Shown in pieces: positions 51,185 through 59,968 of a stretch of 64,000 bases of DNA. Each line of letters starts with the position of its first letter. Within the stretch, counting starts at the first letter, position 1. The notes under the pieces were generated by a model. It ran no database searches and was not told where the DNA came from. It saw only the letters and a program-made list of their open reading frames with translations. The DNA comes from Bog-950 sp044228435 (GTDB lineage: Bacteria; Bacteroidota; Bacteroidia; Chitinophagales; LD1): contig JBGAUW010000013.1 of NCBI GenBank assembly GCA_044228435.1, positions 76,141-140,140 on the forward strand, given 5' to 3'. The translations under genes were made by a program, and so were the position numbers.

Positions 51185-51664
51185 ATGGCTTTACATTACG
51201 AAATTGACAACACCGACCTGCAGATATTAAATATATTGATGGAAAACGCCTTTACGCCCTATACCGACATAGGCAAAAAGTTGTTTATAAGCGCGGGCAC
51301 CGTACACGTACGCATGAACAAAATGGAAAAGCTGGGCATAGTAAAAAACCCGCAGCTAATGCTAAATCTTAGCAAGCTGGGCCTGGATGTTACAGCCTTT
51401 ATAGGCGTATACCTTATACGCAGCGACATGTATGACAAGGTAGTTACACAGCTAAAAAAGATTGATGAAGTAATCAGCTGCAACTACACCACCGGTAACT
51501 ATTCGCTGTTTTTAAAAATAGTTTGCCGCGATACACAGCACCTGCGCGAAGTGCTGCACGATAAGCTGCAAAAGATAGAAGGCATTAGCCGTACGGAGAC
51601 CCTGATATCGTTAGAAGAAAGCTTTAGCCGGCAGTTGAAGATTAAGATAGATAAGGCGAAGTAA
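51185..51664 (+). CDS. Lrp/AsnC family transcriptional regulator
   Basis: 159 residues from ATG 51185; TTG 51152 is in frame but inside the -7 box. N-terminal winged helix (about 4-60): LDIDNTDLQILNILMENA-like start, YTDIGKKLFISAGTVHVRMNKMEKLGIV with the recognition helix at SAGTVHVRMNKME. C-terminal RAM effector domain (about 68-150): AFIGVYLI, SCNYTTGNYSLFLKIVCRD, and EGISRTETLISLEE. A feast/famine regulator whose effector, usually an amino acid, is unknown. Divergent from the tRNA-like RNA, so it may control it. Confidence 0.92.
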   Translation: MALHYEIDNTDLQILNILMENAFTPYTDIGKKLFISAGTVHVRMNKMEKLGIVKNPQLMLNLSKLGLDVTAFIGVYLIRSDMYDKVVTQLKKIDEVISCNYTTGNYSLFLKIVCRDTQHLREVLHDKLQKIEGISRTETLISLEESFSRQLKIKIDKAK

Positions 51665-51805
51665 GCTTACACCGGTTAGTGTTAACAAAATCCCTTAGGG
51701 TATAACCCAAAGGTAAAATCTTTAAAACCGCTACCGGCCGCTATTGAAGAACAAGCTCTTTGCATAGTCATAGAAATGTCACAATTGCAAAAAAAAGTAA
51801 ATAAA

Positions 51806-51840
51806 CACACTAACCGGCTATCCGGTGCGTTTATAGTGTG
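51806..51840 (+). promoter_or_regulatory. two-tier hairpin just upstream of the 51858 gene
   Basis: CACACTA pairs with TAGTGTG, and inside ACCGG pairs with CCGGT. The foot is 17 nt before the ATG, so it could govern translation. The rest of the 193-bp gap shows nothing further. Confidence 0.4.
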
Positions 51841-51857
51841 TATCAGCAGATTAACAT

Positions 51858-52238
51858 ATGAAAACGCTTAATAATAACGAGCCGGCATTTGAAAGACTTT
51901 ATAATGAGTGGATAAGCACTTTATTGGCATATGATGAACAAATGGGGACTATTGACGTAATAGTAAAAGAAATGCAAAGGAGTGTTAACGACCTGCATTA
52001 TCAGCGGGAAGTGAAGCAAATTTGCAATCAGGTTGTTCTGCAAAAAGGTATACTTGGTGTGTTGAGCGAGGAACTAATGCAAATGCGGAAAAAATACAGC
52101 GGAAGAAAAGGTAACGGTGAAATGCAGTTGACCGATTTAGTTGAGAACAACCGTTTTCGTGATAAAATTCGCAAAGCAGAGCAATCGATATTTATGCTCA
52201 AATACCAGGTCAATAAACTTCTCTCCATAGCCTCCTAG
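51858..52238 (+). CDS. small helical protein of unknown function
   Basis: 126 residues, no signal. Predicted almost all helix with heptad-like spacing (AFERLYNEWISTLLAYDEQMG, VIVKEMQRSVNDLHYQREV, KAEQSIFMLKYQVNKLL), interrupted by a basic turn KKYSGRKGNGE (about 79-89). I do not recognise it. Followed by a perfect terminator. Confidence 0.65.
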   Translation: MKTLNNNEPAFERLYNEWISTLLAYDEQMGTIDVIVKEMQRSVNDLHYQREVKQICNQVVLQKGILGVLSEELMQMRKKYSGRKGNGEMQLTDLVENNRFRDKIRKAEQSIFMLKYQVNKLLSIAS

Positions 52239-52261
52239 CGAGGCGTCTTAGTTAGTGTGTC

Positions 52262-52296
52262 GAAAGCCTGCGCGTTCTGTGCAGGCTTTCTTTTTT
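52262..52296 (+). terminator. terminator after the 51858 gene
   Basis: GAAAGCCTGC and GCAGGCTTTC form a perfect 10-bp stem with a 9-nt loop and six T. Confidence 0.88.
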
Positions 52297-52307
52297 ATGG
52301 GCCGTTT

Positions 52308-52380
52308 TTTCTCCTCCTTCGCCGCTACCGCGGCGGCATTTTAAGGAGGAGTGGTCGAACGAAGTGAGACCAGGGTGGTT
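52308..52380. repeat. nested-hairpin intergenic repeat, copy 2
   Basis: Same CTCCTCCTT/AAGGAGGAG arms, inner CGCCGC/GCGGCG, and tail GTGGTCGAACGAAGTGAGAC as at 12156-12227. The inner pair differs from copy 1 by compensated A/T to G/C changes. Confidence 0.75.
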
Positions 52381-52395
52381 GGTTAACGATACGCA

Positions 52396-55300
52396 CTAAA
52401 GCGTTTCATTCTTCTTCAGCCTTACAAAAAATGTGGTACCCACATTCTCTGCCGACTCAAACCATATTCGTCCGCCGGCACCATCAATAATCTGTTTGGT
52501 AATTGCAAGCCCTAAACCGGTGCCTGAAGATTTAGTGGTAAAGTTTGGCACAAATACTTTATCATAATTATCGGCCGGTATACCATTGCCGTTATCGCTT
52601 ACAGCCACTGTAATCCAGCCATCCTCTTCCTTTACGTTTACATCTACAAAACCCTTGCGCTGCTCAGGCACGCTTTGTATGGAGTTTTTAACCAGGTTAT
52701 TAAACACGCTCACCAACTGATTTTTATCGGCAAACACCAATGGATTTTCTGAATCGGTGGTAAACATTACACTGGTATTCTCTTCACGGGCAAAAAGGTC
52801 AGTTATAGATTTAAGCAACTCATTAAGGTTAATAATTTCATTATGGGCCTTTGGCATTTTGGCAAATGATGAAAAAGCAGTGGCTATGCTACTCAGGTTT
52901 TCTATCTGCTCTTCCAGCGTTTTAGCAACTTTACGGGCCAATTGCTCAATATTCGGATTTCCATCATCAATTGCCCGTTGCAAATATTGTATACTCAACT
53001 TCATGGGCGTTAGCGGGTTCTTAATCTCGTGGGCAATTTGTTTCGCCATTTCGCGCCACGCGCTCTCCCGCTCACCCTTAGCCAGTTTTTGGGCGCTTTG
53101 CTCCAGTTCCGAAATCATCTTGTTGTATTCACTCACCAAAATACCAATCTCATCTTTGCTGTTCCACTCAATAGGTTCGTTTATCTTATTTAAATTTAGT
53201 ATGCGCAACTTATCGCTTATAATAGTAAGTGGGCGGGTAATAGAGTTTGATATAAAGTAGGCTAACACCGCAGCGCATATCAATAAAAACACATATACAT
53301 TCATTAAAGCCACTAAAAAAGACGAAACCTCATCATTTACATTCTTCGCCTTCTCGAAATAGGGGATACCAATATAAGCAACTGCCTCGCCCTTACTGTT
53401 CCGCACCGGAGCATAAGTAGCCTGGTAGTTTAGGCTACCTATTGCTTCCTGCAGCGTTACCTGTGCGGTTTTATTCTTCTCCAGTTCAAAATAAGCGGTT
53501 GGGTTCATTTTTTTACTAACCAATCCTTTATCATATATAGCTGGTTGCGACGATATTGCTAAATCGCCCGACCGGTTAAACAAATTAATATCCACGGCAT
53601 TAATATCTGCCAACCGGGCAACCTCAAAGTCCAACTCCTTACTTAATCCACTGGTCAATAGTTCTTCTCCACTACTTCCTTTTTGTATAAAATATTCGAG
53701 GCTGGCATGCACCACTTTTTCTTTTCGCAAAAGCCGGTCGGTATAAAAGTTATCATACTGGCGGCTAAAAAAGCCAATGGTAATAATGCCTATTATAACA
53801 AACGAGATCACTATCATAGCCAGCATAGAGAAATTAATGCGCGTGCGGAACGACAGTGAAAAGCTTTCCGATAAGGCCGGCCATAAATCAGTAGTTGTAA
53901 ACAACCGCCAAAAGAGCACCAAAGCAATTACCATTAAAAAAAAGAAGGTAAAGAAGTAAGAAAAAGTAGCAATAGGTTCAAAAACAGGCTCGCGCGGTAC
54001 GGATACGATTACTTTTTTACCGTTGGTAAAATGTTGTATGCTATGCTCCCAAAGTGGCTCTTCAACAAAAGCGAAATCGCTACTGCCAAACTGATAGGTT
54101 TTATTCCAATAGTAGCTGTAGGGAAAATCGCCGTATTGAGCAATCAGCTTATCATTTTGGTAAATGGCGTAGGCATAGTTGTTTACGTTGTTTGATACAA
54201 CTACATCGCTGCCTAACAACAGTTCCGGGTAAACATTTTGCCCGTAATATATTTTAGGCGATAAGCGCAATACAAACGAACCCAGCTTTGCTGAATCGGC
54301 AAAGTCGATAACGGACAGATAAGAATAATTAAGTGCCGTATCACTTACGTAATGCAGCGACCCACCGACATAATTGGCACCTACTAAACTTTGATAATAT
54401 TTAAAACCAACGGTATCCTCATCGTGCATCAGGTTTCTGTTAGCATCAAACGCAAATAATTTAAGATTATACTTATTAAAATATCCTCCTAAATAGAGTG
54501 AGTTAATCCTGTCTGTAATTTCCTTTTTAGATATTAAAGGATTACTGAAAAAATTACGGGCAAAACCATCAGCAGCAATCCGCTTAGCAACATCTTCAAA
54601 CATATACTCAGCCACAAAATCGCGTTCGGTAACTAGTTTACCCGAAAAAAATTTACGATTGTTCCGTTCTTTATGCTCATACAGGTTCTCGATAAGATAG
54701 GCCGAAAGCATGCTGTATAGCGCCACATGAATTATAAGATTTCGCACAGGCAAATCGGACTGCCTGCGTATTAAAAAATGGCTTATAAAAATTACAGCTA
54801 TCGCCCAAAGGGCCGAGTAAAAAAGCGACTCTCTGTAAGTTGAGTTAATAGCTGAAATAAAAAAAACAGCCCCTACCGTAACAGTAAAAATTGTAACGTG
54901 TGTAATCTTAATCTCTGCTTTTAAAATACCCTTTATAATGTTGCTGGTAATTATATAATGGCTTATTAAAAGCAGGGCTATGCAGGCCATACCCAACACA
55001 CTAAAAAAGTTTAGGCTAAGTATATTATAAACCTCAAACGATATAGTTGAATCTATAACCAGGGTTTTAAAAATCCACCATACCAGCCAGGTATAAGCAA
55101 ATACAAAAGCCACGTTTTGCAACTTTAAAAAACGGTATTTATTTCCGCTGCCTGCTTCGGGCACAAAGCGGGTGTAAAACAACACCAGATCAATAATTAA
55201 CAGAGAGTTTATTATAAGGTCGCCCAACGATTTGGTAACCGCCGATGAAGCATAGTATTTGGGGTTGAAAATGGCTAGTTTATAAAATTCGGATGGTAAA

Positions 55301-56067
55301 TCGAACCAAACCATTGCGGCCCTTAAAATAAAAACAGCCAGTGTTAAAAAAATGAACCCCGCATAAAACCCCTTAATGCTAACCAGCCTTATAGCGAATT
55401 GCTGGATATAGAAAAAAAGTATAAGCAGAAAAACAGTCTGGGCCAAGAGCAAAATATAGTTTACATCGCCTTCTTTACTATCGCCGCTAACATACAGGCT
55501 GAATGAAAAATTACCGGCAAGGTTTTTAACTACTACACCACCCTCTATTTTTTCGGCACTCAGCTCTATATTGTGGGGTACATGTAGGTCTGCCGCAAAC
55601 TCGTTTTTTAAAAACTTGTTTTCGAAGGGGTAATCGTATTTAACAGGCAAAAGCCCCAGCAGCGTAACATCTTTAGCAGAATCAGAAATGCGGGTTAGCT
55701 GATACCAACCATTTTTCAATTTAATTATAGAGGTCTCATGAGGCACCAGGGTTGGCTGTACATGAGGTAACACCATATTGCCGCTCCAGTTTACAAGCGA
55801 ATCTCCCTTGTAACAATAAAGCAAAAACCCGTTCTCTTTTAGCAGTTTCAGGGCTTTCAAATTATCCTGCCCGTTTAAAAGGGCTTCGCTAAGGCTGCCA
55901 TCCCTGTCAGCCTCATTAAGCAAACTTTCAGCATCGTTTAATTTATTTTGTATGCGGTTACCTACAGCACGTAACCCATCGGTAGATGGCTTAAGCAATG
56001 CAACAAGCAATGCAGCCACCAACAGAACAGGCAAAAAGTATTTTTTAATGGTAGAGGCTAACGACAA
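52396..56067 (-). CDS. very large NtrY-like sensor histidine kinase
   Basis: 1223 residues; TTG start at 56067, as no ATG precedes the first helix and a perfect TAACTTTG box lies at 56111-56118. Layout (rough): helix 11-26; extracytoplasmic domain to about 200; a block of about eight helices (200-460); second extracytoplasmic domain (470-720); helices about 735-757 and 780-805; a sensor loop; helix about 920-945; HAMP; HisKA with His1013 in KQIAHEIKNPLTPMK; HATPase with FNNLVKNSIQS, SDNGNGIP and GTGLGLAI. The kinase end resembles NtrY. No response regulator is adjacent. It senses an unknown envelope signal. Confidence 0.9.
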   Translation of the reverse strand: MSLASTIKKYFLPVLLVAALLVALLKPSTDGLRAVGNRIQNKLNDAESLLNEADRDGSLSEALLNGQDNLKALKLLKENGFLLYCYKGDSLVNWSGNMVLPHVQPTLVPHETSIIKLKNGWYQLTRISDSAKDVTLLGLLPVKYDYPFENKFLKNEFAADLHVPHNIELSAEKIEGGVVVKNLAGNFSFSLYVSGDSKEGDVNYILLLAQTVFLLILFFYIQQFAIRLVSIKGFYAGFIFLTLAVFILRAAMVWFDLPSEFYKLAIFNPKYYASSAVTKSLGDLIINSLLIIDLVLFYTRFVPEAGSGNKYRFLKLQNVAFVFAYTWLVWWIFKTLVIDSTISFEVYNILSLNFFSVLGMACIALLLISHYIITSNIIKGILKAEIKITHVTIFTVTVGAVFFISAINSTYRESLFYSALWAIAVIFISHFLIRRQSDLPVRNLIIHVALYSMLSAYLIENLYEHKERNNRKFFSGKLVTERDFVAEYMFEDVAKRIAADGFARNFFSNPLISKKEITDRINSLYLGGYFNKYNLKLFAFDANRNLMHDEDTVGFKYYQSLVGANYVGGSLHYVSDTALNYSYLSVIDFADSAKLGSFVLRLSPKIYYGQNVYPELLLGSDVVVSNNVNNYAYAIYQNDKLIAQYGDFPYSYYWNKTYQFGSSDFAFVEEPLWEHSIQHFTNGKKVIVSVPREPVFEPIATFSYFFTFFFLMVIALVLFWRLFTTTDLWPALSESFSLSFRTRINFSMLAMIVISFVIIGIITIGFFSRQYDNFYTDRLLRKEKVVHASLEYFIQKGSSGEELLTSGLSKELDFEVARLADINAVDINLFNRSGDLAISSQPAIYDKGLVSKKMNPTAYFELEKNKTAQVTLQEAIGSLNYQATYAPVRNSKGEAVAYIGIPYFEKAKNVNDEVSSFLVALMNVYVFLLICAAVLAYFISNSITRPLTIISDKLRILNLNKINEPIEWNSKDEIGILVSEYNKMISELEQSAQKLAKGERESAWREMAKQIAHEIKNPLTPMKLSIQYLQRAIDDGNPNIEQLARKVAKTLEEQIENLSSIATAFSSFAKMPKAHNEIINLNELLKSITDLFAREENTSVMFTTDSENPLVFADKNQLVSVFNNLVKNSIQSVPEQRKGFVDVNVKEEDGWITVAVSDNGNGIPADNYDKVFVPNFTTKSSGTGLGLAITKQIIDGAGGRIWFESAENVGTTFFVRLKKNETL

Positions 56068-56110
56068 ATGGGTTTGTTTAAAGCAAGTTAATTTTTTCCC
56101 GTTTTCTACA

Positions 56111-56118
56111 CAAAGTTA
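56111..56118 (-). promoter_or_regulatory. perfect -7 box TAACTTTG of the kinase gene
   Basis: Exact match on the minus strand, 43 nt before the TTG start; it places the mRNA start upstream of that codon. Confidence 0.55.
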
Positions 56119-56134
56119 GTGCCGAATTAGCTGC

Positions 56135-56929
56135 TTACAAGCCTTTTGTTTTAGCTTCACTCCAAATACCATCCATTTCTTCCAGTGTCATATCGTTCAG
56201 GGTTTTACCTAACTCTTCAGCACGCTGCTCAATAAACTTAAAGCGACGAATGAATTTTATGTTGGTTCGCTCAAGGGCTGTTTCCGGGTCTACCTTTAAA
56301 AATCGGGCGTAATTTACAAGGGCAAAAAGTAAATCGCCAAACTCCTCTTCTACTTTATCGGGCACCACTTCTTCTTGCTTCGTTAAATCAACCTCTACCT
56401 GCAATTCCTGCATTTCTTCCTCTACTTTCTTCCAAACGTCCTCTATCTTTTCCCATTCAAACTTTACCTGGGCAGCTTTATCCTGTATGCGGTAAGCTTT
56501 TATAAGTGAGGGCAGCGAATCAGGCACCCCGCCTAAAACCGACTTTTTACCCTCCCGCATTTTAAGCTGCTCCCAGTTCTTTTTCACATCTTCCTCGTCG
56601 TTTACCTTTACATCGCCATATATATGGGGGTGACGGTAAATAAGCTTTTCGCACAAATCGTTTATTACGCTGGTAATATCAAAGGCATCCTTCTCCTCCC
56701 CTATTTTTGCATAAAAAACAATGTGCAGTAGCAAGTCGCCCAATTCTTCCTTCACATTCTTCATGTCTCCTTTTAAAATAGCATCGCCTAACTCATAGGT
56801 TTCTTCTATGGTCAAAGGCCTTAAAGTTTCCATGGTTTGTTTGCGGTCCCAGGGGCATTGTTCGCGCAATTCATCCATTATTTTAAGTATTCTTTCAAAG
56901 GCTAAAAGTTTTTGTTCTTTGTTTATCAT
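56135..56929 (-). CDS. mazG: nucleoside triphosphate pyrophosphohydrolase MazG
   Basis: 264 residues from ATG 56929; the longer frame to 56986 is rejected because a perfect TATGTTTG box lies 5 nt before 56929. Two tandem MazG folds: LREQCPWDRKQTMETLRPLTIEETYEL (about 20-46, Mg-binding EExxE), KEELGDLLLHIVFYAKI (about 59-75), and the second copy KVEEEMQELQ with VEEEFGDLLFALVNYARFL (about 195-213). Hydrolyses non-canonical NTPs to NMPs, cleaning nucleotide pools and lowering ppGpp-related stress in E. coli. Length matches the family. Confidence 0.94.
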   Translation of the reverse strand: MINKEQKLLAFERILKIMDELREQCPWDRKQTMETLRPLTIEETYELGDAILKGDMKNVKEELGDLLLHIVFYAKIGEEKDAFDITSVINDLCEKLIYRHPHIYGDVKVNDEEDVKKNWEQLKMREGKKSVLGGVPDSLPSLIKAYRIQDKAAQVKFEWEKIEDVWKKVEEEMQELQVEVDLTKQEEVVPDKVEEEFGDLLFALVNYARFLKVDPETALERTNIKFIRRFKFIEQRAEELGKTLNDMTLEEMDGIWSEAKTKGL

Positions 56930-56934
56930 AAAAC

Positions 56935-56942
56935 CAAACATA
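56935..56942 (-). promoter_or_regulatory. perfect -7 box TATGTTTG, 5 nt before mazG
   Basis: Exact TAnnTTTG match; the short spacing implies a leaderless mRNA. Confidence 0.55.
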
Positions 56943-57043
56943 ATAAGGTGTTTGATTTGTTGGGCAATAAAGTTTTCACCTGGCAATAAACAAGGTTACG
57001 CTTACCGGTAAACCCTTTTATATTCACACACAAAATTTAAGAC

Positions 57044-58693
57044 ATGGCTAAAATAATTGAGTGCGTACCCAACTTTAGCGAGGGGCGCGATATGCATGTA
57101 ATTAAACAGATAACCGATGCAATTGAAAGCACCGAAGGAGTTAAATTATTAAACGTAGACCCGGGAAAGGACACTAACCGCACCGTGGTTACCTTTGTGG
57201 GCGATGAGAACAGCGTGGTAGAAGCAGCTTACAGGGCCATTGCCAAAGCCGCTGAGCTAATTGATATGCGCAAGCATAAAGGCGAGCACCCCCGTTTTGG
57301 AGCAACCGATGTTTGCCCTTTTATACCAATAGCCAACGCCACCATGCAGGATTGTATTGACTGCGCCCAAAAATTAGGCGAGCGGGTGGGCAAAGATTTG
57401 AAAATACCAGTTTACCTATACGAATATGCGGCCTCGGCCCCGCATCGAAAAAACCTGGCGAATGTGCGCGCAGGCGAATACGAGGGCATTGCGCAAAAGA
57501 TAAAAACTAAAGATTGGAAGCCTGATTTTGGCGAGGCTAAATGGAACGAAAAAAGCGGTAACATAGCTATTGGAGCCCGCGATTTTTTGGTAGCATACAA
57601 TGTGAATTTAAATACTACCTCGGTGCGCAGGGCTAACTCGGTTGCCTTTGATGTGCGCGAACAAGGCCGTAAAGTAAAAAACGAAACCGGGCAGGAAATA
57701 ACCCAGCCGGGGGCCTGCAAAAGCGTAAAGGGTATTGGCTGGTATATAGCCGATTACGGTGTAGCCCAGGTAAGTATGAACCTGACCAACATTACTATTA
57801 CACCCGTGCATATTGCCTTTGATGAGTGCGTAAAAAGCGCTTACAACCGCGGCATGCGCGTAACCGGAAGCGAACTGATAGGCCTGATTCCTTTAAAAGC
57901 TTTGCTTGATGCCGGCAAATATTTTTTATTGAAGCAAAATCGCTCTACCGGCGTTAGCGATGCCGAGCTGATTAAAATAGCCGTTAAAAGCATGGGGCTG
58001 GATGAACTAACGCCCTTCGACCCGCAAAAAAGAGTGATTGAATACTTATTAAAAGAAGAAGGCGCCTCTCCACTTATTGATATGACGCTGGCCAGGTTTG
58101 CCGACGAAACCGCCAGCGAAAGTCCTGCACCCGGTGGTGGCTCGGTAGCAGCTTATGCCGGCGCGTTAGGAATATCGCTGGCAACTATGGTAGCCAATCT
58201 ATCTTCGCACAAAAAGGGATGGGACGAACGTTGGAAAGAATTTAGCGATTATGCTGATGAAGGGCAGAAAATAAAAGCCGAACTTATAAAGCTGGTAGAT
58301 GAAGATACCCGTGCCTTTAATAAAATAATGGATGCTTTTGGTTTGCCCAAAGCAAGCGACGGAGAAAAGGCTGCCCGTAAATTAGCGATACAACATGCTA
58401 CTAAAAACGCAATTGAAGTGCCTTTTAAAGTAATGGAGCTTTCGTTACAAAGCATGGAAATTATTAAGGCAATGGCTGAGGTTGGCAACCCCAACTCAGT
58501 ATCAGATGCAGGTGTAGGTGCCCTTTGTGCACGCACCGCAGTTTACGGAGCCTGGCTTAACGTAAAGATTAATGCCGCATCTTACTCCGATAAAAAGTAT
58601 ACGACCCGCAAATTGACAAAAGGGAAAGAGATACTGGACAAAGCAAAAGAGATGGAAAGGAAAATATTGGGCATTGTTGAACGCAAAATGTAA
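57044..58693 (+). CDS. ftcD: bifunctional glutamate formimidoyltransferase/formimidoyl-THF cyclodeaminase
   Basis: 549 residues, the full FTCD fusion known from animals and Bacteroidota. The transferase part (1-330) moves the formimino group from N-formiminoglutamate to tetrahydrofolate: IIECVPNFSEGRD start, catalytic His82 in GEHPRFGATDVCPFIP, and GIGWYIADYGVAQVSMNLTN. The cyclodeaminase part (about 345-549) releases ammonia to give methenyl-THF: SPAPGGGSVAAYAGALG (about 363-379) and VSDAGVGALCARTAVYGA. It closes histidine degradation; hutH, hutU and hutI are not in the window. Divergent from mazG. Confidence 0.96.
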   Translation: MAKIIECVPNFSEGRDMHVIKQITDAIESTEGVKLLNVDPGKDTNRTVVTFVGDENSVVEAAYRAIAKAAELIDMRKHKGEHPRFGATDVCPFIPIANATMQDCIDCAQKLGERVGKDLKIPVYLYEYAASAPHRKNLANVRAGEYEGIAQKIKTKDWKPDFGEAKWNEKSGNIAIGARDFLVAYNVNLNTTSVRRANSVAFDVREQGRKVKNETGQEITQPGACKSVKGIGWYIADYGVAQVSMNLTNITITPVHIAFDECVKSAYNRGMRVTGSELIGLIPLKALLDAGKYFLLKQNRSTGVSDAELIKIAVKSMGLDELTPFDPQKRVIEYLLKEEGASPLIDMTLARFADETASESPAPGGGSVAAYAGALGISLATMVANLSSHKKGWDERWKEFSDYADEGQKIKAELIKLVDEDTRAFNKIMDAFGLPKASDGEKAARKLAIQHATKNAIEVPFKVMELSLQSMEIIKAMAEVGNPNSVSDAGVGALCARTAVYGAWLNVKINAASYSDKKYTTRKLTKGKEILDKAKEMERKILGIVERKM

Positions 58694-58715
58694 TAAGAAC
58701 AGTTTTTAATAATCC

Positions 58716-58747
58716 GTTAACACTTGAACACATTTACCTGTTAACAC
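58716..58747. promoter_or_regulatory. two direct GTTAACAC sites upstream of the M28 peptidase
   Basis: GTTAACAC at 58716-58723 and 58740-58747, 24 bp apart (just over two helical turns), ending 11 nt before the ATG. The same 8-mer builds the inverted repeat at 20306-20408. Confidence 0.45.
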
Positions 58748-58758
58748 AATAGAATTAA

Positions 58759-59919
58759 ATGATAAACCTGATAACGGAGATAATTGAAAAGTTTGGCCCT
58801 CGCCCTGCCGGTAGTGAAGCAGAAAGAAGAGCGCAATTGCTTGTAGCAGATAAGTGTAAAGAGTTTACCAATAAGGTGCAGGTACTTGAATTTGATGAAT
58901 ACCTTTATGCCCGATTTGGCAAACTGAAATACTACTGCGCTGTTTACTTTATAACCTTGCTGGTTTACTACTTCAATTTTCACCTGGCGGCTTTTGTTAT
59001 TTCCTTAGTAAATACTGCGGCATTTATTTCCGATTTTATGCTTTACCGGGTTATAGTAAAAAGTTTCCCCGGGCCTCTTTCAAAGTCATGGAATGTAGAA
59101 GCCGTGCTCGAACCACACGGTGAAGTAAAAAACACTTTGGTTTTTGGTGGACATATTGATAGTGTTTACGAATTTAAATGGTGGTACAAATTAGGGCAGC
59201 GCGGTGCGCACCTAACGGTAGTTGCCGGGGTCTTATTAGTATTAATTCCGGTATTTTATCTGCTGGCTTTCTTATTGCCCGGCGAATGGGCCATGTGGGT
59301 GTTTATGCTGTTTGTAGTTCTATCGCCATCGCTGGTAGTTTACTTTAACATGCATGGGCCAAACCCGGTTGACGGTGCCTGCGATAACCTATCGGGTATA
59401 GCTATTGCACACGATGTAGTTAAACACTTTGCCGACCCAAATAATCATGGCAAGTCTACTTTAAAAAGTACGCGCTTAAAGTTTTTAAGTTTTGGAAGTG
59501 AAGAGACAGGTTTAACTGGTTCTACCGCTTATGTAAAAGCCCAGTTGGGTGAATTAAAAAGAGAGAAAGCACATTTGGTTAATATCGATAGCATACGTGT
59601 GCCTGAAGAAGTATGCCTAATTAAAAATGAATTAATGAACGGCACAAAGTTTGACCCAGCATTAATAAGTAAAATTCAAAAAAGTTTTGCCGACGTAAAC
59701 ATCCCTATAAAAACGGGCACCACGCCCATTGGCGGAACTGATGGGGTGCCTTTTCAGCGTGCGGGTATACCGGCAGTTTCTATCATAGGCCTTGCTATGG
59801 ATAAGTTAGACCCGACCTACCATACCCGCCGCGATGTAATTGCTAACCTAAGTGAAGAGGCTTTGCTTAATTGCAAAAACGGCCTGGTTGAGTTTGTAAG
59901 ACAATGGGATAAACAGTAA
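58759..59919 (+). CDS. M28 family metallopeptidase with transmembrane segments
   Basis: 386 residues. Zinc residues in order: His in FGGHIDSVYE (about 131), Asp in DGACDNLSGIA (about 212), Glu pair in SFGSEETGLTG (about 251), Asp in VNIDSIR (about 275) and His in TYHTRRDV (about 355). Unlike soluble M28 enzymes, hydrophobic segments lie inside the protein: about 55-95 (VYFITLLVYYFNFHLAAFVISLV) and about 150-195 (VVAGVLLVLIPVFYLLAFLL, AMWVFMLFVVLSPSLVVYF), placed between the first and second zinc residues. An aminopeptidase active at or in the membrane is inferred; substrate unknown. Confidence 0.85.
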   Translation: MINLITEIIEKFGPRPAGSEAERRAQLLVADKCKEFTNKVQVLEFDEYLYARFGKLKYYCAVYFITLLVYYFNFHLAAFVISLVNTAAFISDFMLYRVIVKSFPGPLSKSWNVEAVLEPHGEVKNTLVFGGHIDSVYEFKWWYKLGQRGAHLTVVAGVLLVLIPVFYLLAFLLPGEWAMWVFMLFVVLSPSLVVYFNMHGPNPVDGACDNLSGIAIAHDVVKHFADPNNHGKSTLKSTRLKFLSFGSEETGLTGSTAYVKAQLGELKREKAHLVNIDSIRVPEEVCLIKNELMNGTKFDPALISKIQKSFADVNIPIKTGTTPIGGTDGVPFQRAGIPAVSIIGLAMDKLDPTYHTRRDVIANLSEEALLNCKNGLVEFVRQWDKQ

Positions 59920-59968
59920 GCCCTCTAAATCTATCTGCCAAAGGCAAAAGACTATAACAGTCAATCCA

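Noticed and set aside
52757..53260. 167-codon frame antisense to the kinase core
   Set aside because: Overlaps the conserved HisKA/HATPase coding region.
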